Assembly: GCF_002087085.1 (NCBI RefSeq)
Contig: NZ_MWQY01000012.1
Location: forward strand, 1-64,000
Direction: 5' to 3'
DNA length: 64,000 nt
Origin: Marispirochaeta aestuarii
Lineage (GTDB): Bacteria > Spirochaetota > Spirochaetia > JC444 > Marispirochaetaceae
Below the pieces are notes generated by a model that saw only the letters and a program-made list of their open reading frames with translations, had not been told where the DNA came from and did not search any database. Position 1 is the first letter of the stretch, and each line of letters opens with the position of its first letter. Positions 16,745 to 25,925 of this stretch are shown here, piece by piece. The position numbers were made by a program, and so were the translations under genes.

Positions 16745-17518
16745 ATGAGTTTTTTCGGCAAGTTCATCGGCGGAACCATCGGCTTTCTGATGGGCGGCCC
16801 CCTGGGGGCGATTGCGGGAGTGGCCTTTGCCCACGTTCTGCAGCAGTCCCAGGATGCGGACCGGATCTCCGGGTCCTCCTACTTCCGCAACTACAACCGC
16901 CGCATGAACACCACCGAACACTCCCACATGACCTTCTTTGTGGGAGCCTTCTCCCTGCTGGCCAAACTGGCCAATGTGGACGGAGAGCTGACCCGCAACG
17001 AAGAGGCGACCATCCGGCGTTTCATGATCGAAGAGCTCAGGCTCGATCCCACCTCCCAGTACACCGCCCTCAGGATATTCGACGCAGCCCTCAGCACCGA
17101 TCAGGACTACGGCGACATCGCCCGCCAGTTTTACCGGGAGTTCCGTAACCGTCCCCAGATCCTGGAGCTGATGATCGACATCCTCTTCCGTGTGGCCATA
17201 GCCGACGGGGGTGTGAACAAAGCCGAGGGAAGCATGATCCTGAACATCGCCAGGATCTTCAACTTTCAGCAGTACCAGTACGACCGGATCAAGGAACGCT
17301 ACGTCGCGAACACCAACAAGTACTACGCCATCCTGAACTGCCGCCCGGAAGACAACGACGAGACCATAAAAAAGTCCTACCGCAAGCTGGTCCGGGAAAA
17401 CCACCCCGACGCCATCGCCGCCAAGGGACTTCCGGACGAATTCCAGAAGGTCGCGGCTGACAAGTTTCGCCAGATCCAGGACGCCTACGAGCATATCCGC
17501 AAGGAGCGCGGATTCTAG
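16745..17518 (+). CDS. TerB/J-domain protein (DjlA-like co-chaperone)
   Basis: A 257-residue protein. It starts with a glycine-rich hydrophobic stretch (FIGGTIGFLMGGPLGAIAGV) that may associate with the membrane, followed by a TerB-type helical domain (about 60-175, with KLANVDGELTRNEE and VAIADGGVNKAEGS). It ends with a J domain containing the HPD motif (ENHPDAIAA, about residue 220). J domains stimulate DnaK ATPase. The layout is that of DjlA, which links DnaK to the envelope. The gene lies 12 bp after the glycoside-hydrolase gene and 6 bp before the next, indicating one transcript. Confidence 0.85.
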   Translation: MSFFGKFIGGTIGFLMGGPLGAIAGVAFAHVLQQSQDADRISGSSYFRNYNRRMNTTEHSHMTFFVGAFSLLAKLANVDGELTRNEEATIRRFMIEELRLDPTSQYTALRIFDAALSTDQDYGDIARQFYREFRNRPQILELMIDILFRVAIADGGVNKAEGSMILNIARIFNFQQYQYDRIKERYVANTNKYYAILNCRPEDNDETIKKSYRKLVRENHPDAIAAKGLPDEFQKVAADKFRQIQDAYEHIRKERGF

Positions 17519-17524
17519 TACAGC

Positions 17525-18280
17525 ATGATCCGGCTGCGCTTTTACGAGGAGCTGAACGACTTTCTCGACCCGGAACGCCGCAAGTGCAGCTTCTCGATTC
17601 CCTTCAATTTTACCAGGAGCGTAAAGGACCTCATTGAATCCCTGGGAGTCCCCCACGTGGAGGTCGATCTTATCCTGGTCAACGGGGAATCCGTGGGCTT
17701 CGACTACCTGGTACAGGACGGCGACCTGATCAGTGTTTACCCCGTCTTCGAAGGCCTGGATATCTCCGAGGTTACCCGGCTGCGGCCTCAGCCCCTGCGG
17801 GAGTCCCGCTTTATAGCCGACGTGCATCTAAAAACCCTGGTGCGAAAACTCAGGATGCTGGGTTTCGATACCCTCTACGATCCCTCCTGGGACGATCCGG
17901 AGCTGGCGGCGGTCTCCAACAGGGAGGAGCGGATACTCCTTACCCGGGACCGGGGATTATTGAAGCGCAGTATAGTACGCCGCGGACTCTATATCCGGTC
18001 CCACCGTCCCGATGAACAGCTTCGGGAGGTGATTCGTCGCCTGGATCTTTCAAAAAGCGCCCGGCCCCTCAGCCGCTGCATACGCTGCAACGGGCCTCTG
18101 GAACGCATCGGTCTGCAGAAAGCCCTGGACGAGAACAGCGACGGGGCTCCAATCCCCCGGGATGTTCAGGAGGAGCAGAAGGAGATATCCCGCTGTACCC
18201 GCTGCGGAAAGTTCTACTGGCGGGGCAGTCACTACGACAGGATGATTGCCCAGATAAGAAGTATCCTATTTTCTGCTTGA
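17525..18280 (+). CDS. Ubiquitin-like plus Mut7-C RNase domain protein
   Basis: A 251-residue protein with two parts. Residues 1-85 resemble a beta-grasp (Mut7-C ubiquitin) domain. Residues about 95-245 form a Mut7-C domain: FIADVHLKTLVRKLRMLGFDT, then LLTRDRGLLKR, with conserved Asp residues of the PIN-like fold, and a C-terminal zinc ribbon (CIRCNGPL, CTRCGKFYWRGSHYDRM). Mut7-C proteins are predicted RNases; a biological role in bacteria is not established as far as I know. It is the third gene of a tightly spaced operon. Confidence 0.85.
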   Translation: MIRLRFYEELNDFLDPERRKCSFSIPFNFTRSVKDLIESLGVPHVEVDLILVNGESVGFDYLVQDGDLISVYPVFEGLDISEVTRLRPQPLRESRFIADVHLKTLVRKLRMLGFDTLYDPSWDDPELAAVSNREERILLTRDRGLLKRSIVRRGLYIRSHRPDEQLREVIRRLDLSKSARPLSRCIRCNGPLERIGLQKALDENSDGAPIPRDVQEEQKEISRCTRCGKFYWRGSHYDRMIAQIRSILFSA

Positions 18281-18321
18281 GTGCCGGCATCGGCCATGGT
18301 AGTATCTGACAGAGGAAAAAA

Positions 18322-19128
18322 ATGGTCAAAACAGACGAACACCCGTACTTGATGGAACACAGCGGAGAAGGTGAACGGCTGGTCCGGAAAACCCGGGCCG
18401 AAAGGGTCATACAGCAGGCTCGCTGGGCGGGATTGAAACCTGGAATGCGGGTGCTGGATGTTGGCTGCGGTGCAGGCTTCACCACCTCCCTGCTGGCGGA
18501 AATCTCAGGCAGCGCCGAGGGACTCGATCTCTCCCTGGAGCGTATAGAGAGCGCCAGAAAAAGTTATCCGGAACTCAGCTTTCATCAGCGGGACATCTAC
18601 CAGTCCCTGGAGGGACTTGGTCCCTATGATTTTATCTGGATCCGCTTTTTTCTTGAGTACCACCGCCGCTCCTCCGCGGAAATCATACAGCGAATCTCCG
18701 GGCTCCTTGCAGAGAGGGGGATTCTCTGTGTCGCGGAGCTTGACCATCACAGCCTGAACCATTATCCCATGGACGAGCGGATGCAGCGGACCCTCAGCGG
18801 GCTTTCCGAGTATCTGCAGAAGCATGCCGACTGGGACCCCTATGCAGGACGCAAGCTCTATACACACTTCTATGATGCGGGATTTGAGAATATTGAACTG
18901 CGTTTTGACGCCCATCACCTGATCTACGGAAAAATGGAGAGTGTCCAGGAAAGCGACTGGCTCACCAAGCTGAATGTGGCGGCACGGAAATGCGGATATC
19001 CCTTTGATGAATACGAGGGGGGATTTGACGAGTTTCTTGTGGATGCAGAGAACCTTCTCGTAAACCCGAGACGCTTTACCTATACACCGATAATCATCTG
19101 CCGGGGAATCAGGCCAGACGCTCGATAA
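18322..19128 (+). CDS. Class I SAM-dependent methyltransferase
   Basis: A 268-residue Rossmann-fold methyltransferase. Motif I is MRVLDVGCGAGFTTSLLAE (about 48-66), motif II EGLDLSLERIE, motif III DIYQSLEGLGPYDFIWIRFFLEY, then GILCVAELDH. The second half is a helical substrate-binding region. Good AGGAAA ribosome site. The acceptor (small molecule or macromolecule) cannot be told. The 3' end overlaps the convergent HD-GYP gene by 20 bp. Confidence 0.85.
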   Translation: MVKTDEHPYLMEHSGEGERLVRKTRAERVIQQARWAGLKPGMRVLDVGCGAGFTTSLLAEISGSAEGLDLSLERIESARKSYPELSFHQRDIYQSLEGLGPYDFIWIRFFLEYHRRSSAEIIQRISGLLAERGILCVAELDHHSLNHYPMDERMQRTLSGLSEYLQKHADWDPYAGRKLYTHFYDAGFENIELRFDAHHLIYGKMESVQESDWLTKLNVAARKCGYPFDEYEGGFDEFLVDAENLLVNPRRFTYTPIIICRGIRPDAR

Positions 19129-21070
19129 AGTCCGGAACGTGCTGGACCAGATCATTTTTCTGCAGGTATAGAAAGAAGGCAATAATCACCCGTCTGTCCA
19201 GATGATGGTCCGCCTCACGCATCAGCAGCTCCAGGGCATCGTCAGCCAGCATCGGCTGCCGGTAGTGGCGCTGTGAGGTAATGGCATCGTAAAAATCCGC
19301 AACCGCTATTATCCGCGCCCCCAGGGGGATTTCGTTTCCCTTGAGACCGTTGGGGTAGCCCTTGCCGTCCAGCCGTTCATGGTGTGACGAGGCAATTTTG
19401 GGGACCTGGGTATAAATACCATCAAAGGCAATCTGGCTCAGGATGGCATGGGTCTTGGCGGCATGGGTCTTGATTTCCGCATACTCCACCGGGCTCAGTT
19501 CCCCCTGTTTTTTCAGGATGGAATCGGGAACGCCTATCTTGCCGTAATCATGCAGCAGGGCGGCTATACGGATCATCTCCTGAAAATCCTTGCTCAGTCC
19601 CAGCTCCCGGCTTATACCCAGGGCATATTCGGTAACCTTTTCCGAATGGCCTGCGGTAAGATTGTCCCGGGCGTCGATGCTGGTTGCAAGCACCTTGATG
19701 ATGGATTTGAACTGCTCCTCCCGGCTCTCTATCAACCGGGCATTCTTGATGCTCATTCCGATGACCGAGGCTATTCCCCTCAGCATATTCAGGTCGCTGC
19801 TTAAAAGGGGCTGTTTGCTCTGCACATTGTCCACGGCCAGGATCCCCAGGGACTCCTCCTCACAGACGATGGGACAGCAGATAAAGGAACGGGTTCCGGT
19901 ACTGCGGGCAAATGCGAGGCTCCTGGCGGAGAGGTCTTTTTCAATCTCGTTGAGATCGTTCACCAGAAAGGAACGCCGCTCCCGGTAACTCAGAACAAAA
20001 ACACCCCGGGAACCCTTTTTGTCCAGGTGAAACATCGTGTCTTTCAAAAGGGCCAGGTGTTCCCGGCTGTAGCCGAATCCGGCGCGGAACTCGAGGCGGG
20101 AGCCGTCTTCATTGGACAGCATTATCACGCCCCGGTCGTAATTCAGAAGCTTTTCGAAGATCTGGGCGACATTACTCAGCACCTCGTCAATGTTCGTGTA
20201 CTTGCTGATTGCCTCGCCCACCTCGTGGGAAACCGTGGTGTTGTTATAGTTTATCCTGGTCTGCAGTGCCAGCTCCTCCGTGGACTGCCTCAGCTCGTCC
20301 AGGGTCTTCATCATGTGATGGTTCTCCCGGTTTTTCGCCAGAAAGCTCAACAGAAGGTTCGAGGACAGAAGACTGAGGGAAAAAATCAGCCAGTTCGAAA
20401 AAGAGAGCAGGGGAAGACTTCCCGCACCAAGAAGGATTGCCGCTGCGGCGAAGCTGTTCCGCAACATTCTCAAAGGAACCAGGGAGTTCGCCTCCCAGCG
20501 AATCAGATACCTGCAGCTCTTGTCGCCCCGGAAGATGCACTCCCGGTGATCGATCTTCGGCAGATGATGCGTAAAAGCCAGCGCAATGGACTCGATTATT
20601 CCCGTCCTGTTTTCGCACTGATAGGGCTTTTCCATCACTCCGGGCAGCGGAGTCACTACTATTTCTACAGAATTGGAATCGATCTTGCGGACCTTGAACG
20701 TTGAGGAGCGTGTAATCAGGGCCGAGGAGCGGTCCAGCATGGCGTAGGCCTGCTGGGGACCAAGAAATCCGAGCATGTAACGGCGGATCATCGATTTGGT
20801 CTCGACGGCTGTGGCAAAACGCCCGGCCTCCCGGGCTATGGTAAGATTCCTGGTAAGCTGGACGGTTTTTTCATAGAAACGGTCAATCTGACTCTGGGTA
20901 AACCAGTGTCCGTCGTCGTTGACTTCGTAGGACTTCATTCCGGCGTAGTCCAGGATACGGCCAATACTTACATCGGGATACCGCTTTTCAAGAAAACGTA
21001 TCCATACCTGTATGTTACGGCTGTTATACAATCTGCTTATGCTATCCGGGCCGTCGTCCATTGACCGCAC
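19109..21070 (-). CDS. V4R-like / GAF / HD-GYP c-di-GMP phosphodiesterase
   Basis: A 653-residue multidomain protein. Residues about 20-190 resemble a V4R/heme-NO-binding-like sensor, ending with ECIFRGDKSCRYLIRWE. Two adjacent membrane helices follow (about 200-245), then a GAF domain (about 280-435, RGVIMLSNEDG to ILAVDNVQSKQP). The C-terminal HD-GYP domain has LLHDYGKIGVPDSIL and SHHERLDGKGYPNGL; the GYP motif is intact. HD-GYP enzymes hydrolyse cyclic di-GMP. The PilZ-domain gene 5 bp upstream on the same strand suggests enzyme and effector are produced together. Confidence 0.9.
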   Translation of the reverse strand: MRSMDDGPDSISRLYNSRNIQVWIRFLEKRYPDVSIGRILDYAGMKSYEVNDDGHWFTQSQIDRFYEKTVQLTRNLTIAREAGRFATAVETKSMIRRYMLGFLGPQQAYAMLDRSSALITRSSTFKVRKIDSNSVEIVVTPLPGVMEKPYQCENRTGIIESIALAFTHHLPKIDHRECIFRGDKSCRYLIRWEANSLVPLRMLRNSFAAAAILLGAGSLPLLSFSNWLIFSLSLLSSNLLLSFLAKNRENHHMMKTLDELRQSTEELALQTRINYNNTTVSHEVGEAISKYTNIDEVLSNVAQIFEKLLNYDRGVIMLSNEDGSRLEFRAGFGYSREHLALLKDTMFHLDKKGSRGVFVLSYRERRSFLVNDLNEIEKDLSARSLAFARSTGTRSFICCPIVCEEESLGILAVDNVQSKQPLLSSDLNMLRGIASVIGMSIKNARLIESREEQFKSIIKVLATSIDARDNLTAGHSEKVTEYALGISRELGLSKDFQEMIRIAALLHDYGKIGVPDSILKKQGELSPVEYAEIKTHAAKTHAILSQIAFDGIYTQVPKIASSHHERLDGKGYPNGLKGNEIPLGARIIAVADFYDAITSQRHYRQPMLADDALELLMREADHHLDRRVIIAFFLYLQKNDLVQHVPDFIERLA

Positions 21071-21075
21071 ATCCT

Positions 21076-23160
21076 TCAGGGCTTGACTGTTCGCAGGATA
21101 GATTGAATATGCTCAAAGTACTTATCGCCGATCATCGTGTCCATGACCCAGGCGACGTAAATCTTTTCATATTCTACCCCGACTTTATCGGCAGATTCCC
21201 GCGGAAAAACAAGTACCGGCGATAAACTATTTACACCTTCCCGGCATAAACTCGTAAAAGCGCGGGATAATATTTCCTTAGAGATCAACTCAGGTTTAAG
21301 TAAAAACAAAGTTGTGGAGTTTGTCAACTCTGAAAGATTAATACCCGTATCCGATCGGTTTACAATGAAGATTGCCGTCAGCCGCCCGTTGTGCTTCAGG
21401 GCCCGTACCTGTATATCCCTGAGGATTCCCAGCTCCCTGTAAGCCTCCCGCACTTCCCTATTGGAGATCTCAAGATCCGCAAAGGGCGGCAGATGCATGG
21501 CGTTCAGGAGCAGCCCTCCGGAGACCTCTTCGTAAAAACAGTTCAGCCGGATATAGTCGTCTTCCTTCGCCTCCTCGAGACTCCAGAGAGGATCTTCCCG
21601 CAGATCCGTATTTTCGGACCGTAAAGAGCAGTAGGCGACTTCATCATCGGAACAGATCTTTCTGTCCTTGGCGTAATCAACGAGTCCGCCGAATATCCGA
21701 TTGGGAAAGTGGTTTTCCCGCCGGAAATAGCACATCATGTAATCCAGGTTCATCCGGCCAAAGCGGCAACTGTCATTCACATAGCTTCCGACCTGGTGCA
21801 GAACACTGATTCCGGCGTTTCTGCCCCTCATACCCGCCGAAGCATGGTGATGAAGCAGCCAGGTCCGCTCGTAAAATCGGACCATCGACAGATGGCCCAG
21901 AATATCGTCATCCTTCTGGTAGATAAAATGACGGGCCACGTTATTACGCTGGGTGTAGAGTTTTTCAAAGGAGGCACGGATCTCCTCCTTCTGACGCTGC
22001 AGCAGGGTATATTTTTCCGGATAGATAAACCCGGATTCGAAAAAGAAGCGCCACAGACGTTCCAGATCCACCTTCTTGCAGAGGCTTGCATAAATGTCGA
22101 AGGACTGATGCACCAGGGACAGCAGTACCAGGTGATCCTGGGGATCGATGTCCAGGATGCAGAGACCGTAGCGTACGGATCCTTCCGTACTGTCAGGGGT
22201 ATGGTGGATTACCTGGGCCTTAACTTTCAGGTCGGCGTAATCGGGAAAAAAGAGTTCAACCCGGGGAATGATCAGTCCCGCCGGCAGACGGCAGGTACCT
22301 TTTTCATCGAGAAAGGAGAAGCCCGATCCCGAGAGGTCGCCGATGCGCCGTTCAATGGTCCTCCCCGACAAGGGATGCCGGAAACTCACCCGGGGGCTCA
22401 TCTCCAGACTTTTCCGGCTGCTGCGGAACTGGCGGGAGCGGTAACGCCGCACGGAGGTGGCTCCGATCCCCAGGCTGAAGCATCTGTCGCTCCGGGAGGA
22501 AAAAGCGCTGTCCACCCGGCATATCTCGGAATAGACGGGTTCTTCGCTGTTGCTGAGGGTCACATGAACCGGATAATCCCCTTCAATCCAGCGAATCCCC
22601 GCAGAATCCCTCAGGCGCACCATCAGGGTGGATTCGGAAAAGCTGACCAGCTCGCCCGAGGCGGCTATACCGCTCTGGGAAACCGTGCAGGTGATATCCC
22701 TGGCAGTCTCGCTTATCTCCGGATCAACCTCAAAAATCCTGGCCTGCTTCGGCAGGATAAAGGTCAGCCCCTCGGGGCCCATCTGATAGTCCTCCGGTTC
22801 GATAACGATGAGCTGCTGGTCCTCCAGGTTTATTCTGATGCTGTCCAGCTGGTATCCTGAAGGAACGGTGCCTTCGGGGCCCGCCTTTTCTGCCCAGACA
22901 AAATCGCAGCGCTCGCTGCTGCACGGCTGTGGATGAGCCATTACGCTGCGGGTGTGGGCAAATTCGCTGCTGCAGAAGAGAAGTTCCACCGGAATCGAAC
23001 TGAAATTCAGGTGATTGAGCTTGTTTATCAGGAATTTTTGGTTCAGAGTGTGCACATTTTTCGGAGGAGTATCGGATGAAGACCTGGCAAAGCCCTTGTC
23101 TTCCTCTGAACGAGAATCCTGCGGTATTTCTTCCGCTATTTCATTCATCTGTTCTATCAC
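21076..23160 (-). CDS. PilZ-domain protein with GNAT-like C-terminal region
   Basis: A 694-residue cytoplasmic protein. A PilZ domain lies at about 255-365 with both c-di-GMP binding motifs: RVSFR (RxxxR) and DLSGSG (DxSxxG). Upstream (about 110-250) is a second beta-rich region like the PilZ-adjacent YcgR-N fold. The C-terminal 280 residues include HLSMVRFYERTWLLHHHAS, reminiscent of GNAT-fold acyltransferases, though no acetyl-CoA loop is obvious. It would read c-di-GMP levels and change the activity of that C-terminal domain, which is inference. It precedes the HD-GYP gene in the same operon. Confidence 0.75.
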   Translation of the reverse strand: MIEQMNEIAEEIPQDSRSEEDKGFARSSSDTPPKNVHTLNQKFLINKLNHLNFSSIPVELLFCSSEFAHTRSVMAHPQPCSSERCDFVWAEKAGPEGTVPSGYQLDSIRINLEDQQLIVIEPEDYQMGPEGLTFILPKQARIFEVDPEISETARDITCTVSQSGIAASGELVSFSESTLMVRLRDSAGIRWIEGDYPVHVTLSNSEEPVYSEICRVDSAFSSRSDRCFSLGIGATSVRRYRSRQFRSSRKSLEMSPRVSFRHPLSGRTIERRIGDLSGSGFSFLDEKGTCRLPAGLIIPRVELFFPDYADLKVKAQVIHHTPDSTEGSVRYGLCILDIDPQDHLVLLSLVHQSFDIYASLCKKVDLERLWRFFFESGFIYPEKYTLLQRQKEEIRASFEKLYTQRNNVARHFIYQKDDDILGHLSMVRFYERTWLLHHHASAGMRGRNAGISVLHQVGSYVNDSCRFGRMNLDYMMCYFRRENHFPNRIFGGLVDYAKDRKICSDDEVAYCSLRSENTDLREDPLWSLEEAKEDDYIRLNCFYEEVSGGLLLNAMHLPPFADLEISNREVREAYRELGILRDIQVRALKHNGRLTAIFIVNRSDTGINLSELTNSTTLFLLKPELISKEILSRAFTSLCREGVNSLSPVLVFPRESADKVGVEYEKIYVAWVMDTMIGDKYFEHIQSILRTVKP

Positions 23161-23234
23161 TAAACTCCACCAACTTTTGGCTTTTCTATTATATCGGAAA
23201 AAACTGCTTCGTGGTGAATAGTATAGGGGAGAAT

Positions 23235-23822
23235 CTACATTTTTGTGCGGCCCTTGAGGGACCGGGCCAGGGTAAGGCGGTCAGCGTATTCCAGATCACC
23301 CCCCACCGGCAACCCGGAGGCAAGCCTTGAAACGGTCAACCCCATATCTTTTACAAGACTCACCAGATACAGGGCAGTGGTATCGCCCTCCACGGAAGGA
23401 TTGGTGGCGATTATTACCTCGTTGATGCCCCCCGCCTTCAGCCGTCTGAGCAGGGAGTCGATATTCAGTTCCGCCGGACCGATTCCGTCGATGGGAGAGA
23501 GTGCTCCGCCGAGGATATGATACCTGCCCTCGTATTCCCCGGTAGATTCTATTATGCCCACATCCTGGGACTGCTCCACAACGCAGAGGATCCGGGAATC
23601 CCGGCGGGTATCGCTGCAGTAGTCACAGGGATCTGCCTCGGTATAGATTCCACAGACCGAGCAGTGACGTATCCTGGCCTTCAGGGTACCGATCTGCTCT
23701 GAAAGAGCCCGCAGGTACTCATCGTCGCTCTGAAGCAGGAAATAGGCCATTCTGGTGGCGCTCTTTTTTCCTACCCCGGGAAAACGCGACAGGCTCCGGA
23801 TCAGCTGGTCCAGTACGGTCAT
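23235..23822 (-). CDS. recR: Recombination mediator RecR
   Basis: A 195-residue RecR that helps load RecA at gaps together with RecF and RecO. It has the helix-hairpin-helix (LSRFPGVGKKSATRMAYFLL), the four-Cys zinc finger (CSVCGIYTEADPCDYC) and the Toprim domain (ILCVVEQSQDVGIIESTG). Its ATG directly follows the TAG of ybaB, so the two are coupled. Normal family length. recF is 15 kb away near the origin. Confidence 0.97.
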   Translation of the reverse strand: MTVLDQLIRSLSRFPGVGKKSATRMAYFLLQSDDEYLRALSEQIGTLKARIRHCSVCGIYTEADPCDYCSDTRRDSRILCVVEQSQDVGIIESTGEYEGRYHILGGALSPIDGIGPAELNIDSLLRRLKAGGINEVIIATNPSVEGDTTALYLVSLVKDMGLTVSRLASGLPVGGDLEYADRLTLARSLKGRTKM

Positions 23823-24140
23823 CTACATGCCCATAAAGCCCGGAGGAATCGGCATGCCGCCGGTCATTGAGGAAACCTCCTGCTGGATGGCCTCCTTGAT
23901 CTTTGCCATGGCGTCACTCAGGGCCGCACGGACCAGATCCTCGAGCATGCCGACATCCTCGGGATCCACCGCCTCCGGTTCTATATGTACCCCGGTTACC
24001 ATCATCTGACCGTTCATGCTGACCCGGACCATTTCGCCCCCGGCGGTGCCGGTGACGTTTATCTCTGCCAGTTTTCCCTGCATCTCCTGCATACCGCTCT
24101 GCAGTGACTGGAGGTTTTTCAACATTTCAAAGGGGTTCAT
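23823..24140 (-). CDS. ybaB: Nucleoid-associated protein YbaB/EbfC
   Basis: A 105-residue DNA-binding protein of the YbaB/EbfC family. The N-terminal helix is rich in Met and Gln (MLKNLQSLQSGMQEMQGKL) and the beta-hairpin region has GTAGGEMVRVSMNGQ. In Borrelia the homologue EbfC binds DNA and affects gene expression. The gene lies in the widespread dnaX-ybaB-recR order with ATGA overlap to dnaX. The C-terminus is Met/Pro/Gly-rich. Confidence 0.95.
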   Translation of the reverse strand: MNPFEMLKNLQSLQSGMQEMQGKLAEINVTGTAGGEMVRVSMNGQMMVTGVHIEPEAVDPEDVGMLEDLVRAALSDAMAKIKEAIQQEVSSMTGGMPIPPGFMGM

Positions 24141-25675
24141 CGTGACTCTCCTCGCACTATCTCCCCCCGGAAGACCTTCTGTACCAGGGCAACCTGGTCA
24201 TCCTCTTCCCGGGGTTCTTCATAATCGGTATCACTGTTTTCCTGTATATGCACTATTTCAAGCCTGGCCTGAAGTCCGGAGATTTCGTTGAAGACCTGGA
24301 TTACCTCGGCGCTCTCCCGGCGCAGGAGATTTTCGGAGAAGGAATCTGAAAAAGAGAGACGCAGGACATCTCCCTCCAGGACCCAGGAAACCGCCTTTTC
24401 AAGGGCCGCCGAAAGGGTCAGTTTTTTTTTTCTCATGGTCTCCATGACCTGTTCGCGGAAGGCATCGTTTTGCGGTACCGCTTCGGAAGCCTTCCCACCC
24501 ATACCATCGGAGCCTTCGGATCCCATGGAACCGGAGACCAGTTCCCCCCGCAGGGTATGGATCTGGTCGAGAATCTCCCGGGAATTGAGGTAGCCCTTCA
24601 AGTCGCTGAGCCGGGAAAGAAGCAGTTCAAGCTCGAAGCGCTGATTAAGGGAGTAGCGGACATTCCTGTAGAGTTCAAGAATCAGTCTGAGGGCATGTTC
24701 AAGCTGGCTTCGGGAAAAACCCTCCCGCACGGCGGTTGAAAATCTGTCGGCCGCATAACCGAGAATCGTCTCCCTGTGTATCCCGCTGTTGATAAACAGA
24801 ATAATCCGGAAAAACTCTGCCAGGTCCATGATGAGCTGTTCGACCGCGACCCCGTTCATCAGGATCTCGTCGCTCTTTTCCAGCACCCTGGTTGCATTGC
24901 CCGCCGCCATGGCTTCCGCCAGTTCATTCAGATCATCAAGACCCACAAGGCCGAGTTTTTCCCGGATCTTTTCCAGGGTGATGTGCCCGCCGGAAAAGGA
25001 GACAACCTGGTCGAAGAGGGTATAGGCGTCCCTGAGACTCCCGGTGGCCTCCTTGGCTATCCAGAACAGGGCATCCTCATCAGCCTTGACGCCGATTTCG
25101 CCGGTAACCATCTCGAGGCGTTCCTTGATGACCTCCACGTTCACCAGGCGAAAATTGAACTGCTGGCAGCGGGAGCGGATGGTCGCCGGGACCTTGTGGA
25201 TCTCCGTGGTGGCGAAAACGAATACGATATAGGGGGGAGGTTCCTCGATGGTCTTCAGCAGGGCGTTAAAGGCACTGTTGGAGAGCATATGGACCTCGTC
25301 GATTATATAGACCTTGTAGCGGGAGGAGTTGGGGGCAAAAAGCACCTCATCCTTTATTTCCCGTACATCGTTGACAGAGGTGTTGCTTGCGCCGTCTATT
25401 TCGATTACATCCAGGGAGTTGCCCCTGCTTATTTCGAGGCAGTTGGAGCAGACATTACAGGGAGTTTCCGTGGGGCCGTTCTGGCAATTCAGGGATTTGG
25501 CAAGGATACGTGCCGCAGAAGTTTTTCCAACCCCCCGGGGACCGGAAAAAAGATAGGCGTGGGCAATGCGCCCTGCCTGAACAGAACTCTTCAGGGTCGA
25601 GACAACGAAATCCTGACCGGCCAGGTCATCAAAAGATTGTGGCCGTTTTTTCGTCGCCGTTACCTCGAAATTCAT
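24137..25675 (-). CDS. dnaX: DNA polymerase III subunit tau/gamma
   Basis: A 512-residue clamp-loader ATPase. Walker A is GPRGVGKTSAARIL (about 45), the zinc module CQNGPTETPCNVCSNC follows, and there is a Walker B/DExH region IDEVHMLS and sensor 1 FATTEIHK. Domains I-III end near residue 370, and a linker plus short C-terminal domain follow. At residue about 415 the coding strand has a run of ten A's where slippage would give a shorter gamma-type protein. The gene overlaps ybaB by 4 nt, and the SRP RNA gene lies just upstream. Confidence 0.96.
   Translation of the reverse strand: MNFEVTATKKRPQSFDDLAGQDFVVSTLKSSVQAGRIAHAYLFSGPRGVGKTSAARILAKSLNCQNGPTETPCNVCSNCLEISRGNSLDVIEIDGASNTSVNDVREIKDEVLFAPNSSRYKVYIIDEVHMLSNSAFNALLKTIEEPPPYIVFVFATTEIHKVPATIRSRCQQFNFRLVNVEVIKERLEMVTGEIGVKADEDALFWIAKEATGSLRDAYTLFDQVVSFSGGHITLEKIREKLGLVGLDDLNELAEAMAAGNATRVLEKSDEILMNGVAVEQLIMDLAEFFRIILFINSGIHRETILGYAADRFSTAVREGFSRSQLEHALRLILELYRNVRYSLNQRFELELLLSRLSDLKGYLNSREILDQIHTLRGELVSGSMGSEGSDGMGGKASEAVPQNDAFREQVMETMRKKKLTLSAALEKAVSWVLEGDVLRLSFSDSFSENLLRRESAEVIQVFNEISGLQARLEIVHIQENSDTDYEEPREEDDQVALVQKVFRGEIVRGESR
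24422..24431 (-). other. A10 slippage tract in dnaX
   Basis: On the coding strand the codons AGA AAA AAA AAA CTG form ten A's in a row. Loss of one A gives AAC TGA, an immediate stop. Gain of one gives ACT GAC CCT TTC GGC GGC CCT TGA, a stop after seven further codons. Both alternative frames therefore end at once, yielding a gamma-like product of about 415-422 residues. dnaX in Thermus makes gamma by transcriptional slippage on an A run, and E. coli uses ribosomal frameshifting. Confidence 0.6.
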
Positions 25676-25707
25676 TCGCTCCCTACCATTTCTGCTGAAG
25701 AAAAGAA

Positions 25708-25832
25708 CCCCTCAAGCTCCAGCCAAGTGAGCTGCGGCTCACCGATCAGTCGCTTACCGCTGCTACCTTCCGGTCCTGACGGGGTTGGGCGATAACCGGT
25801 AGCACAGTACCTGGCTATCAACGCCTGAGGGG
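25708..25832 (-). ncRNA. ffs: Signal recognition particle RNA (4.5S type)
   Basis: On the minus strand the segment starts and ends with complementary sequences (CCCCTCAGGC and GCTTGAGGGG). It contains the SRP domain IV hallmark GTCAGGACCGGAAGGTAGCAG with its asymmetric and symmetric loops. The RNA pairs with Ffh to target nascent membrane proteins. The approximately 125-nt span is estimated from the terminal helix. It lies between dnaX and a serine tRNA, a neighbourhood common for ffs. Confidence 0.92.
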
Positions 25833-25837
25833 AAATA

Positions 25838-25925
25838 CGGAGAGAGAGGGATTCGAACCCTCGGAACCCGGTTAGAGTTCACACGCTTTCCAAGCGTGCA
25901 CCTTCGACCACTCGGTCATCTCTCC
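25838..25925 (-). tRNA. tRNA-Ser (anticodon GGA)
   Basis: Cloverleaf with 7-bp acceptor GGAGAGA/TCTCTCC and discriminator G, anticodon stem CACGC/GCGTG and loop TTGGAAA, a long variable arm, and T-arm GGTTCGAATCC. It reads UCC and UCU codons. CCA is not encoded. Confidence 0.95.

Noticed and set aside
15431-17827. A 798-residue minus-strand open frame
   Set aside because: It lies antisense to three well-supported plus-strand genes, has no recognisable domain or ribosome site, and its composition is that of a codon-bias shadow.
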